Source: Sphingobium terrigena
Lineage (GTDB): Bacteria; Pseudomonadota; Alphaproteobacteria; Sphingomonadales; Sphingomonadaceae
Assembly (NCBI RefSeq): GCF_003591655.1
Contig: NZ_QVRA01000011.1
Coordinates: 1-64,000, forward strand
Direction of reading: 5' to 3'
Length of the DNA stretch: 64,000 bases
Under the pieces are notes generated by a model, which was given only the letters and a program-made list of their open reading frames with translations, did no database searches and was not told the DNA's origin. This document shows positions 38,933 through 47,465 of the stretch, piece by piece. The stretch's first letter is position 1. Every line of letters begins with the position of its first letter. A program made the translations under genes and the position numbers.

Positions 38933-39871
38933 ATGCAAAATATCACGATGGAGGTCGACGGGCACGGTGTCGCATTGGTCACGCTCGACGTGCCGGGCAA
39001 GCCGATTAACGTCATCAGCCAGTCGGTGCAGCAAGATTTGGATCTGTTCGTCGAGCGGCTCCGCACCGACCCTGAGATACGGGGCACAATCGTGCGATCG
39101 GGCAAGACCGGCGGGTTGTGCGCCGGCGCCGACCTTGGTGAGATGCTGGATGACATTGCCCGGTGGCGCGAAGCTGAGAGCCAGGATGACCTGCGCGCAG
39201 CAGTGGCGGAGGCGGGTGGCTACAGCCAGCGCATCCGGGCGATCGAAACCTGCGGCAAGCCCGTGGCGGTAATCGTCCATGGCCAGGCGCTGGGCGGCGG
39301 TCTCGAACTGGCGCTGGCCGGGCATTATCGGGTTGCCGTAGATGATGCGACTCTGCGTTTGGCGCTGCCGGAGGCGAGCATCGGGCTGATGCCGGGAGCC
39401 GGCGCCACCCAGCGTCTGATCCGGATGATCGGTATCAACGCCGCCTTGCCCTATCTTCTCGACGGCACCCCGCTAACGCTATCCGACGCACTGGCCGGGG
39501 GAGTCGTACATGCCGCAGCCACCGACGGCCCACAGGCGCTGAAAACGGCACGCCAATGGATTTTGACCAGCGGTGATCCCGTCGCGCCGTGGGACGTCAA
39601 AGGTTTCAAACTGCCCGGCGGCGGGTCGCATTCTCCGGCCGCCTATCAATTTTTTGGCCCGGCCATGGCGGCACGACTCGCCGAAGCCGATCAGTCGCCC
39701 GGCATCGGCAATATACTCAAGGCCGTGTATGAAGGCGCACAAGTGCCGATCGATGCAGGCTTAAGGATCGAAACCCGCTATTTCTTCAACACCGCCCGCT
39801 CGCCAGATGCGAAAGCAAAGATCGACGCATTCTTCGCCAGGCGCTCCACGCGGAATAAGGCGACAGCCTAG
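38933..39871 (+). CDS. enoyl-CoA hydratase (FadJ N-terminal-like, stand-alone)
   Basis: A 312-residue crotonase-fold protein. CAGADLGEM and GQALGGGLELALAGHYRVA supply the oxyanion hole and first glutamate. LPEASIGLMPGAGATQRL supplies the second glutamate, so hydratase activity is plausible. The sequence resembles the hydratase half of multifunctional FadJ/FadB, yet it ends after the domain, with no 3-hydroxyacyl-CoA dehydrogenase half. The neighbouring SDR probably covers that step. It starts 14 bases after the thiolase. Confidence 0.88.
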   Translation: MQNITMEVDGHGVALVTLDVPGKPINVISQSVQQDLDLFVERLRTDPEIRGTIVRSGKTGGLCAGADLGEMLDDIARWREAESQDDLRAAVAEAGGYSQRIRAIETCGKPVAVIVHGQALGGGLELALAGHYRVAVDDATLRLALPEASIGLMPGAGATQRLIRMIGINAALPYLLDGTPLTLSDALAGGVVHAAATDGPQALKTARQWILTSGDPVAPWDVKGFKLPGGGSHSPAAYQFFGPAMAARLAEADQSPGIGNILKAVYEGAQVPIDAGLRIETRYFFNTARSPDAKAKIDAFFARRSTRNKATA

Positions 39872-40226
39872 TCGTCAGGACTTCGCGCGCGATAGGCAAG
39901 TCCGATCCCAGCGACACCTGCAATCATCTGCAATTATCGCCACAGAGATTGCGCGCCGCGCAGTGCGGACGGACGGCCACCGCCGCGCTGACGCGGCAGC
40001 CGCTCCCGGCGGCTCCGTATAGGCGGCGCGCATGCATAGAGACGGGGTTGCCTCACAATCACCGATCTGCCGAGCAGGAGATGGGCTGACATCTCTGCCG
40101 AGAAAAGACCGGGCCGCAGCCGAGTCGACCGGCCGCGGCTTTCCCTCCCTGAATATTTGCCTTTCGCGACGGGCGCCTGCATTATGGCCGCGCCAGGAAT
40201 ATCTGGATGTAGGGGAGAGACCAGGC
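39872..40226. other. intergenic region before the AraC-type regulator
   Basis: About 355 bp. A frame is open on the plus strand through this region in phase with the regulator, but it lacks family similarity and a good start. The regulator's real start lies at 40227. The region presumably holds its promoter. Confidence 0.5.
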
Positions 40227-41240
40227 GTGCAGACCGGCCTGTCGGCTTGGATATTAGCGATTGTCAAGGCGCTGGAGGATGTTGGCGTCGATCCGCCCGC
40301 GCTGATGCAGGGCATCGGCATGGATGCCAGCCGTGTCGGCGACCTGTCCTATCGCTATTCGCAGGATCAGGTGACCAGCCTTTGGATCGCCGCTGTCGAC
40401 GCTACAGGCGACCCCAATTTCGGCTTGAAGGTCGCGCGTCATATCCGGCCTTCGACCTTCCATGTCGTCGGATATGCCATGTCGTGCAGCGCAACGCTGC
40501 GCCGCGCAGCCGAGCGCTTCTCCCACTCCGCCCGCCTGATCTCTGATTCCGCGGCGGTATCCTTTGGCCGTGAGGGCGGGGGCTACCGGCTGACGGTCGA
40601 CCTCAACACCGGTGGCCGGCAGCCGATCTACCAGACCATCGACACGATGCTCGCCGGCTTCTTCCTGCTGTGCGAATGGATATTGTCCGCGCCGATCACC
40701 CCGATCGAGGTGACGTTCCGCCATCGCAGGCCGGCCGACGACCAGGCCTACCGCGACGTCTTTCGCTGCCCCATCCGCTACAACCAGCCGATCAACAGCA
40801 TCCTCTTCCCCGCCGAAATCCTGGAGTGCCCCGTCCCCTCCGCGAATGAGGAACTGGCGACGATGCTCGACGAGATGGCCGCCAAATATCTCGCCTTCCG
40901 CTTTTCCAGCCGGTTTTCCCGCAAGGTGCGCGACGCGCTGATCGGTCAGCTGCCCAATGGCGAGCCGAGCAAGCAGGAAACCGCCCAGTTGCTCGCCATG
41001 ACCGAACGCACATTGCTGCGTCGCCTGCGCGAGGAGAACACCACCTTCCAGGAAGTGCTCGACCGGCTGCGCGAGGAACTGGCCTATGATTATCTGCGCC
41101 GGCCGGATCTGACGGTGGAGAGCATCGCCTTCCTTCTTGGCTTTTCGAGTAGCAGCACCTTCTCGCGCGCCTTCATGCGCTGGAACGGGCAGCGGCCGAG
41201 CGTGTGGCGCGAAGGGCGGTCGGTGCTTGACCGCAGCTAG
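40227..41240 (+). CDS. AraC-family transcriptional regulator
   Basis: A 337-residue regulator with an N-terminal arabinose-binding-like (OruR/ArgR-type) ligand domain (about 15-205, including FGLKVARHIRPSTFHVVGYA) and a C-terminal double helix-turn-helix (about 235-335). The HTH has TERTLLRRLREENTTFQEVL and then FLLGFSSSSTFSRAFMRWNG. The GTG start at 40227 follows AGGGGAGAGA at a proper distance. It lies between the beta-oxidation trio and the membrane trio and is the only complete regulator on the island, so it is the best candidate to control the catabolic genes. Confidence 0.9.
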   Translation: MQTGLSAWILAIVKALEDVGVDPPALMQGIGMDASRVGDLSYRYSQDQVTSLWIAAVDATGDPNFGLKVARHIRPSTFHVVGYAMSCSATLRRAAERFSHSARLISDSAAVSFGREGGGYRLTVDLNTGGRQPIYQTIDTMLAGFFLLCEWILSAPITPIEVTFRHRRPADDQAYRDVFRCPIRYNQPINSILFPAEILECPVPSANEELATMLDEMAAKYLAFRFSSRFSRKVRDALIGQLPNGEPSKQETAQLLAMTERTLLRRLREENTTFQEVLDRLREELAYDYLRRPDLTVESIAFLLGFSSSSTFSRAFMRWNGQRPSVWREGRSVLDRS

Positions 41241-41373
41241 ATCGAGGACTGATCGACGGCAAGATTGGCACGATAAGCCTGCTTCGCGCGTCCGCGGTCA
41301 TCGACCTGCGGTGCCATGCGCCTAACCTGGCGGAAACCGGCATGCTGACCGGCGGACAGGAGCGGGGTACATC

Positions 41374-42159
41374 ATGGCATCCAATGCACGCAGCGCATCG
41401 ATCGATCTGCTCCCGAACGTCGATGCCTGGCCTCAGGCGCAGATCGCACCGCCCAATCCGTTTCGCTACGTCCGGTTCTGCCTGTGGATGGGACCGGCGC
41501 TTCTCATCCTCCTGATCCTCTTCTTCGCCATATTGGGCCATAATCTGCCGCCCTATTCGGCAGCGCTCAGCGCCGACGGCATCGCGCAGCATTTCCGCCA
41601 GCACACTACGTCGGCGCGGATCGGCATGATAGGCATGATGGTGTCGGGCGTTCTCTATCTCGTCTGGGGTATGGGCATCACCAAAGTGATGGAGGCGGCC
41701 GAGCGGGACAATGACGTGCTATCGCGGCTGCAGACCTGGGGGGCGGGCTTCACCACGCTGGTGCTGGTGTTTCCACCTGCCTTCTGGCTGACCGCCGCCT
41801 TCCGGCCGGAGGCCGACGCCGCGATCCTGATGACGCTCTACGACACAGGCTGGATCATGTTCGACATGGTCTTTTCGCTGACGATGCTGCAGGTCACGGC
41901 CTTCGCCATCTGTTTCCTCCACGACGAACGCGCCGTCCCGCTGGTGCCAAAGCCCGTCTCCTGGTTCGCGATCTGGGTCGCGGTTGCCTTCATGGGTTTC
42001 TGCTTCCTGCCTTTCTTCCGCGACGGGCCCTTCTCGCGCAGCGGCTTCTTCAACTATTGGGTCGAATTTTCGCTCTTCTTCTGGGCGATGCTGATCCTGT
42101 CGATCTTCACCCTGCGCGCCCTGACACGACTGCAAAAGGAGCATGCCGCCCATGGGTGA
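41374..42159 (+). CDS. unrecognised membrane protein of cytochrome-oxidase-like cluster
   Basis: A 261-residue protein with about six membrane helices (near 33-52, 83-102, 124-142, 157-180, 193-211 and 228-247) and short polar loops. I do not recognise the family. Its stop overlaps the oxidase-subunit-III-like gene, and the three genes 41374-42972 are clearly one operon. This suggests a partner in a membrane oxidase or electron-transfer assembly. No heme-copper ligand pattern of subunit I is evident. Confidence 0.75.
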   Translation: MASNARSASIDLLPNVDAWPQAQIAPPNPFRYVRFCLWMGPALLILLILFFAILGHNLPPYSAALSADGIAQHFRQHTTSARIGMIGMMVSGVLYLVWGMGITKVMEAAERDNDVLSRLQTWGAGFTTLVLVFPPAFWLTAAFRPEADAAILMTLYDTGWIMFDMVFSLTMLQVTAFAICFLHDERAVPLVPKPVSWFAIWVAVAFMGFCFLPFFRDGPFSRSGFFNYWVEFSLFFWAMLILSIFTLRALTRLQKEHAAHG

Positions 42160-42727
42160 TGCCGCGTCGCATCGCCACAGACCCGTCCCCGGCATCCTGA
42201 CCTTCATCGCAGCGGACACCGCGAATTTCATCCTGTTCTTCGGCTATTTCATGGTCGAGCGGCTGCATCAGCCGGCGCTGTTCGCCCGGTCCGCGGCACA
42301 GCTCCATATCCAGCTGGGACTGCTCAACACGGTGATCCTGATCACCAGCGGCTGGCTGGTGGCGCTGGCGGTCGAAGCGGCGCGAGCGGCGGAGATGGCG
42401 CAGGTGCGCCGCCGGCTGCTCGGGGCGATCGGCCTGGGTCTGTGCTTCGCCATCGTCAAGGCCATCGAATATGGCGTCAAGATCGCAGACGGACTGACCC
42501 CGCAGACCGACGCCTTCTTCACCTTTTACTATGTCTTCACCGGCGTGCATCTGCTGCACTATGCCATCGGCATGGCGCTTCTGGTAGCGACGGCGGTGAT
42601 GGCGCGCACTGGCCGGACCGATACCGGCTTCACCGGCTGGATCGAATCCTGCGCGCTGTTCTGGCACATGGTCGACCTGCTCTGGGTCTTTCTTTTCGCG
42701 ATGCTTTATCTGCAGGGCGCACGATGA
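42152..42727 (+). CDS. cytochrome c oxidase subunit III / NorE-like protein
   Basis: About 191 residues with five membrane helices and the subunit III pattern: FIAADTANFILFFGYFMVER near the start, FFTFYYVFTGVHLLHYAIG and CALFWHMVDLLWVFLFAMLY, with the conserved HxxHxxxG-like and WHxVDxxW signatures. The start at 42152 has AAGGAG ten bases upstream; an ATG at 42143 is too close to it. NorE proteins of this type accompany nitric oxide reductases, but no norCB genes are visible here. Confidence 0.85.
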   Translation: MGDAASHRHRPVPGILTFIAADTANFILFFGYFMVERLHQPALFARSAAQLHIQLGLLNTVILITSGWLVALAVEAARAAEMAQVRRRLLGAIGLGLCFAIVKAIEYGVKIADGLTPQTDAFFTFYYVFTGVHLLHYAIGMALLVATAVMARTGRTDTGFTGWIESCALFWHMVDLLWVFLFAMLYLQGAR

Positions 42728-42972
42728 AGGCCCTGCGCGGCCCGACGGCGATCTGGGCGCTCCTGATGCTGGCGACGGTGGCGGGGTTCGGCACTGCGCG
42801 GGCAGGCGGCTGGGGCTTTGCCGTGGTCATCCTGGCCGCGACGTTCAAGGCGCATCTGATCGTGCGCCACTATATGGAGTTGCGGTTTGCGCCGCCGGCC
42901 TGGCGGCTGGTGTTCGACGGACTGGTGGGTTTGAGCGGAGCGATCATATTGGGCCTGCATGTTCTGGCGTGA
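42724..42972 (+). CDS. cytochrome oxidase subunit IV / NorF-like small membrane protein
   Basis: An 82-residue protein with three membrane helices (about 7-25, 30-46, 60-81) and the short HLIVRHYMELRFAPPAWRL segment found in prokaryotic oxidase subunit IV/NorF proteins. Its ATG overlaps the upstream stop (ATGA). It is the last gene of the membrane trio. Confidence 0.8.
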   Translation: MKALRGPTAIWALLMLATVAGFGTARAGGWGFAVVILAATFKAHLIVRHYMELRFAPPAWRLVFDGLVGLSGAIILGLHVLA

Positions 42973-43143
42973 CGCATCGAGCGCCAGACCTGTCCTACAC
43001 GCACGGAGAGTGATAGGCGGAATCAGGTTCTTTTTCTCGTCCGTCTCCCCAATCGATTCATGTAATTATATTTCCAACTCTTGTTCTTGTTCGAAAGAGT
43101 CGAAACTTACGGGACATGTGTGAAGTTAGGCGCAGGACCGCCG

Positions 43144-43914
43144 TCAGTCCGTCGTCGACAGCGCCAGTTCGATCCCCTTGATCGACGTGCCTGTGCTCCA
43201 TCCGCCATCGACCAGCAGGGTCTGCCCGGTGACATAGCTTGCATCGTCGCTCGCCATGAAATGCACCGCCGCGGCCAGTTCCTCCGGTCGCCCGATCCGG
43301 CCCAGCAGAGTGAAGACATTGGCGTTGCGTGCAACCATGTCGGGCGCTTCGTCCATCGCCATCGGCGTGTCGATGATCCCGGGCGCGATGCAGTTCACCC
43401 GAATGCCGAGCGGCCCATATTCCACCGCCGCCGTCTGGGTCAGCGAGATGATGCCCGCCTTGGTCGCGGCATATTCGCCCCAGTGCAGGAAGCCCCGCAT
43501 CGCCGTGATCGACGATATGTTGACGATCGCGCCGCCCGCCGTCATCCGCGCCGCCGCTTCCTTGATCCCCGTCTGCACGCCCAATATGTGGACGCGCCAG
43601 AAGCGCTGCGATCGCGCCTCGTCCGCGTCCGCGATCGGCGACGCGGCGGCGATGCCGGCATTGTTGACCAATATGTCGAGTTTGCCGAAGCGCGTGACCG
43701 CCTCCTCGCACAGCGCCGCCATCTCGGCGGGATGCCCGACATCGGTGCGGCGGAAGGCGCAGCCCCAATCGGCGGCGAGCGTCTCCGCCTGCGGGCTGAT
43801 GTCTGCTACCAGCACATCGGCCCCGGCCGCGCGGAACCGCTGCGCGATCGCCGCACCGATGCCCGACCCGCCGCCGGTGACGATGGTGGCCTTGCCTGTC
43901 AGATCGAACATCAT
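43144..43914 (-). CDS. SDR-family oxidoreductase
   Basis: A 256-residue classical SDR: TGGGSGIGAAIAQRF for cofactor, VADIS with an aspartate favouring NAD, LVNNAGIA, NISSITAMRG for serine, YAATKAG for Tyr-Lys and VDGGWSTGTSIKG at the end. The start ATG at 43914 overlaps the stop of the NTF2-like gene (ATGA). It probably oxidises an alcohol intermediate of the catabolic pathway; the substrate cannot be read from sequence. Confidence 0.9.
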   Translation of the reverse strand: MMFDLTGKATIVTGGGSGIGAAIAQRFRAAGADVLVADISPQAETLAADWGCAFRRTDVGHPAEMAALCEEAVTRFGKLDILVNNAGIAAASPIADADEARSQRFWRVHILGVQTGIKEAAARMTAGGAIVNISSITAMRGFLHWGEYAATKAGIISLTQTAAVEYGPLGIRVNCIAPGIIDTPMAMDEAPDMVARNANVFTLLGRIGRPEELAAAVHFMASDDASYVTGQTLLVDGGWSTGTSIKGIELALSTTD

Positions 43915-44342
43915 GCGAACTCCAGCTCGACGGGCGCCTGCAACCCCAATTGCCGCATTAGCGCGGCAGTGTCCCACAGGCTGCGCTCCAGCACGATCTT
44001 GCCGTCCTTGAACGCGTGGATGGTCATGCCCTGGACCATCGTGGTCTTGCCGGTTGCGGGGAGGCCAAGGAAATCGGAGCTGTGGTGGATCTCCCATGTC
44101 CATTCCAGGCAGCCGCCACGCTCGTCGCCATGATAGCGGGTGGCGTTGAAATAATGTTTCGACTTGTCGGGATCGGCATTTTCGAAGGTGGTGAACCAGC
44201 GCCGCAGCTTTTCCCGGTCATTGTCGATCCGGACGCCGAAATTCAGGTCCTCATATTCGAATTCTTCCGGATAGTTCGCCATCAGCTCTTCCAGCCGGTT
44301 GTCGAACTGTTCCAGCCAGTCCTGTTCCCATTCCAGGTTCAT
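43911..44342 (-). CDS. NTF2/SnoaL-like protein, paralogue A
   Basis: A 143-residue single-domain NTF2-fold protein starting MNLEWEQDWLEQF. It is clearly related to the protein at 47025 (shared FEDLNFGVRIDND-type block, WTWEIHHSSDFLGLPATGK, DGKIVLERSLWD). These folds often host small-molecule isomerases, dehydratases or hydrolases. It forms an operon with the SDR and follows the TonB receptor on the same strand. I do not recognise a characterised member. Confidence 0.85.
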   Translation of the reverse strand: MNLEWEQDWLEQFDNRLEELMANYPEEFEYEDLNFGVRIDNDREKLRRWFTTFENADPDKSKHYFNATRYHGDERGGCLEWTWEIHHSSDFLGLPATGKTTMVQGMTIHAFKDGKIVLERSLWDTAALMRQLGLQAPVELEFA

Positions 44343-44352
44343 GCATGCCTCG

Positions 44353-44387
44353 AAAAAAAAGTCAGGCCCGGCATGACGCCGGGCCTG
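44353..44387 (-). terminator. rho-independent terminator of the catabolic TonB receptor
   Basis: A 10-bp GC-rich stem (44363-44372 with 44378-44387, five-base loop) is followed on the minus strand by a run of eight T. It lies between the receptor stop and the NTF2-like start, so the NTF2-SDR pair would need read-through or its own promoter. Confidence 0.88.
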
Positions 44388-44398
44388 GAGGGGGAGGA

Positions 44399-46660
44399 TC
44401 AGAAATCGACGCGGGCTTCCAGGCCGTAGCTGCGGGTCGGCCCGCGATAATTGACGGTGAAGACCGACAGCAGCGGCACGACCTCCTGGAAATATTTCCG
44501 GTTGGTCAGGTTGTCGCCATAGGCGGAGATTTCCCAGCCATTGGCGCTCTTGAGCGAGAGCCGCGCCTTCAGCAGCGTCAGCGGGTTGCGCTTGGTGCCG
44601 GCGAAATTGTCGACGTCCCACCAGATCGAACCATAACGGTTCACTTCGACCCGCGGCACCAGCGTCAGCTTGTCGGTCAGGTCGATAACCTGGCTGGCGC
44701 CCAGGTTCAGCGTATATTTGAACGCGCCGGGCGCCACATTACCGTTCGCCAGCGGATTACCGGCAAATTCGGCGACCCGGCCATGCGTATATCCGTACCC
44801 GCCGAACAGGTGCAGCCCCATCGGCAGCTGCGCGTCGAAATCGATGTCGAAGCCCTTGAGCTTCACCTTGTCGATGCTGATCGTCGTCTGCAGTCCCGCG
44901 GACGGCTGGAACTGGAACTGCTGCGCGCCGGAAATGTCGGTCTTGAACACGGCAGCGTTGATCGAAAGGCGACGGTTGAAGAAGCGCGCCTTCGCGCCGA
45001 TTTCATAGGAGGTCGAAACCTCCTTGTTGTAGCCGTCCTGCACATAGATGTTGGCCGCATTGCCGCCCGCCGCGTCGATCAACGCCTGGCGCGAACCGAT
45101 CGGATTGAACCCGCCCGACTTGAATCCCTTGCCGTAGCTCGCATAGACGCTGGCCGTCGGCGCGATATCGTAGGACAGGCTGGCCTTGGGTTCGAACTGC
45201 TTGAAGGTGCGTGACAATTTGCAGTCGGCGATGGCCGTCCCCTGCGCCACGCAATTATTATAGCTGACGCCGGTAAGCGGATTGATCGCGGGCGATGCGA
45301 CTTCCCGGATCGACCGCTTTTCCGTGTCATAACGTCCGGCCAAGTTGATGTGGAACTGGTCGGTCACATCGAACTGGACGCTGGCGAACGGCGCGTAGCT
45401 GGTCGTACGGTAGATAGGGTTGCTGTAGGAAAGCGTCGTGGCGGGATCAATCATGTTGCGGTCAGCGGGCAGCGACCCGTTGGTGTCCAGGCCGATCTTG
45501 CTGGTCTGGTCTCGTTCGAACCGCAGGATGTAGAAGCCAACCTGCCACCGGAAGCGATTGGCGCTATCGGACGTCAGGCGTATTTCCTGTGAATAGTTGG
45601 TGTCGTCATAGGTATATTGCTGCACCGTGCCGCCCCCGGCCGGGCCCGTGTCGAAAGGAATATAGGGCGGCGAATCACTACCGAAATATTGCTTCAGATG
45701 ATTGTAGCTGGAGATCGACGTGATCTTGGCCCAGCCCATGTCATATTCGGCTTTCAACGTCGCATCGATGAACTTCTCGTCGAACGCGCCTGTCACGTTG
45801 GAGATGAAAGGCATGTCAGTATTGTTGGCGTCCAGCGCCGTCCCGGGAAATCCGCCGATCGGCAGGCCAACGAACTGCGCGTTATAGGCGCTGCCGCCTC
45901 CCTTTGACCGGTGCGCCGTCAGCTTCAAGTCGGCCGAAAATGGCCCGTCATTCTCGTAGACCAGGCGCGCACGGCCGGCACTGTTCTGGAAACGCTGGAC
46001 TTTCTCGCCCGTCGTAATGTTGGTGAAAGGGCCGTTGGTATCGCGGAAGGATCCTGCGATGCTGAAGCCGAGCCCCGGTGCGAGCGGCCCGCTGACCGAT
46101 GCGCTAGCGCGCGCGGTGTTGAAGTTGCCATAGGCGGCAACGACATTCCCCTCGAAAGTCTCGCCCGGCTTCTTGGTCGTGACGACGATCGCGCCGGCCG
46201 CCGCGTTACGGCCATAGAGCGCGCTCTGCGGACCCTTAAGCACTTCGATCTGCTGGATGCCGAACAGATCCTGGTTGAACGGCTTGACGCTCGACAGGGT
46301 GACGCCGTCGATGACGATCGCGACGTTCGGATCGGAATTGCGCACCGACGTCTGGCCGCGAATGTTGATATAGGCCTCGCCCGCATTGTCCTCGACAAAA
46401 GTGACGTTAGGGGTTGAACCAAGGAAGTCCGATGGGCGCGTAATCCCGCGTTCGGCAATGGCCGCTTCGGTAACGACGCTGACGGAAATGGGAACTTTCA
46501 CCAGATTTTCGTTGCGCTTGGTCGCGGTGACGACGATTTCGTCGATTGCGTTGCCGGCGCGCTGTTCCCCTTGGGGCGCAGCGTCCTGGCCCATCGCCGG
46601 CATGGCCAGGCCCGCCGATATGATGAGGCCGACAAGCGGTAGATTCGTGATGGCTTTCAA
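44399..46660 (-). CDS. TonB-dependent receptor of the catabolic locus
   Basis: A 753-residue outer-membrane receptor: a short signal peptide (ending AMGQ), TonB box region EIVVTATKRNENL, a plug with INIRGQTSVRNSD and IEVLKGPQSALYGRNAAAG, and a barrel ending RSYGLEARVDF. The start codon is TTG at 46660, supported by AAGGAG seven bases upstream. The type resembles sphingomonad receptors found beside catabolic clusters for aromatics and terpenoids, so substrate import is a likelier role than iron. It is divergent from the P450 operon. Confidence 0.92.
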   Translation of the reverse strand: MKAITNLPLVGLIISAGLAMPAMGQDAAPQGEQRAGNAIDEIVVTATKRNENLVKVPISVSVVTEAAIAERGITRPSDFLGSTPNVTFVEDNAGEAYINIRGQTSVRNSDPNVAIVIDGVTLSSVKPFNQDLFGIQQIEVLKGPQSALYGRNAAAGAIVVTTKKPGETFEGNVVAAYGNFNTARASASVSGPLAPGLGFSIAGSFRDTNGPFTNITTGEKVQRFQNSAGRARLVYENDGPFSADLKLTAHRSKGGGSAYNAQFVGLPIGGFPGTALDANNTDMPFISNVTGAFDEKFIDATLKAEYDMGWAKITSISSYNHLKQYFGSDSPPYIPFDTGPAGGGTVQQYTYDDTNYSQEIRLTSDSANRFRWQVGFYILRFERDQTSKIGLDTNGSLPADRNMIDPATTLSYSNPIYRTTSYAPFASVQFDVTDQFHINLAGRYDTEKRSIREVASPAINPLTGVSYNNCVAQGTAIADCKLSRTFKQFEPKASLSYDIAPTASVYASYGKGFKSGGFNPIGSRQALIDAAGGNAANIYVQDGYNKEVSTSYEIGAKARFFNRRLSINAAVFKTDISGAQQFQFQPSAGLQTTISIDKVKLKGFDIDFDAQLPMGLHLFGGYGYTHGRVAEFAGNPLANGNVAPGAFKYTLNLGASQVIDLTDKLTLVPRVEVNRYGSIWWDVDNFAGTKRNPLTLLKARLSLKSANGWEISAYGDNLTNRKYFQEVVPLLSVFTVNYRGPTRSYGLEARVDF

Positions 46661-47024
46661 AGCGTCTCTCCTTCCCTATGGCATGGCGTCGGTTGACCCG
46701 GCGCTCGCAAACGTGGTTCTTCAGGTGAACTGTTGAAGACAGCGATATTGCGTCGGAGAAAATGCCCAAGCGTGACAGGGGATGACCTAGCGGGACAATA
46801 GATCATCCACATAGATGGGAGTTTTCCGCCATTTTGCGCTGCAGCAAAGCAATGACTAGTAGAAAAACCCCCTCATTTTGGCACGAAAAGCAAATTGGTC
46901 GTGCGTTGGGCCATGGCCCACTTTCCAGTCAAGCCTATCAGTTGGATATCGACGTGCGCCATGGCATTCATGACGTGCCAAATTATCACAGGCGTGCATG
47001 CAGACGCGCTGCGAGGAGAGAGCG
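46661..47024. promoter_or_regulatory. divergent promoter region with several dyads
   Basis: About 364 bp between the TonB receptor and the P450 operon. It contains the perfect 14-bp palindrome TGGGCCATGGCCCA (46907-46920). An inverted pair, GCACGA (46881-46886) and TCGTGC (46899-46904), lies beside it. TTTGGCACG near 46878 is mirrored by CGTGCCAAA near 46974. These are candidate operators for coordinated control of both transcripts; no protein was identified that binds them. Confidence 0.5.
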
Positions 47025-47459
47025 ATGAACAAGGATTGGGCGCAATATTGGATCGGCCTATTTGCCGATGGCACAGACGAGCTGATGACGCTCTATAATC
47101 CGCAGTTCCAGTTCGAAGATGTCAATTTCGACCTCCGCATCAACAATGATCTCCCTGCGCTACGCAAATTCTTCGAAGGCTTCATCATCAAGGACCCGAC
47201 GCAGAGCTACAACAAGTTCGACGTGTTCGACTATGTCGGCGACAACCGTCTCGGCTCTTTCCAGTGGACCTGGGAAACCAAGCATGCCGGCGATTTCCTG
47301 GGCGTGCCTGCAGCCGGCAAGGTGACCAAGACGCGCGGTGTTACCGTCATGGGCTGGGACGAGGACGGCAAGATCGTCCTGGAACGCAGCATCTGGGATG
47401 CGATCCCGGTCTTCCAGCAGTTGGGCGTCGTCCCTGCCTTCGACGCCGTCGGTGCCTGA
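47025..47459 (+). CDS. NTF2/SnoaL-like protein, paralogue B
   Basis: A 144-residue NTF2-fold protein (MNKDWAQYWIGLFADG) paralogous to the gene at 43911. It has FEDVNFDLRINNDLPALRKF and FQWTWETKHAGDFLGVPAAG. GAGGAGAG precedes the ATG. It leads the plus-strand operon, six bases before the P450 gene. Two related copies on either side of the receptor suggest two successive steps, or two subunits, acting on the same substrate family. Confidence 0.87.
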   Translation: MNKDWAQYWIGLFADGTDELMTLYNPQFQFEDVNFDLRINNDLPALRKFFEGFIIKDPTQSYNKFDVFDYVGDNRLGSFQWTWETKHAGDFLGVPAAGKVTKTRGVTVMGWDEDGKIVLERSIWDAIPVFQQLGVVPAFDAVGA

Positions 47460-47465
47460 CCCCCG

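Noticed and set aside
41374..42972. A nitric oxide reductase (nor) cluster
   Set aside because: Only NorE/NorF-like accessory proteins are present; norC, norB, norQ and norD are absent in the window, so denitrification cannot be claimed.
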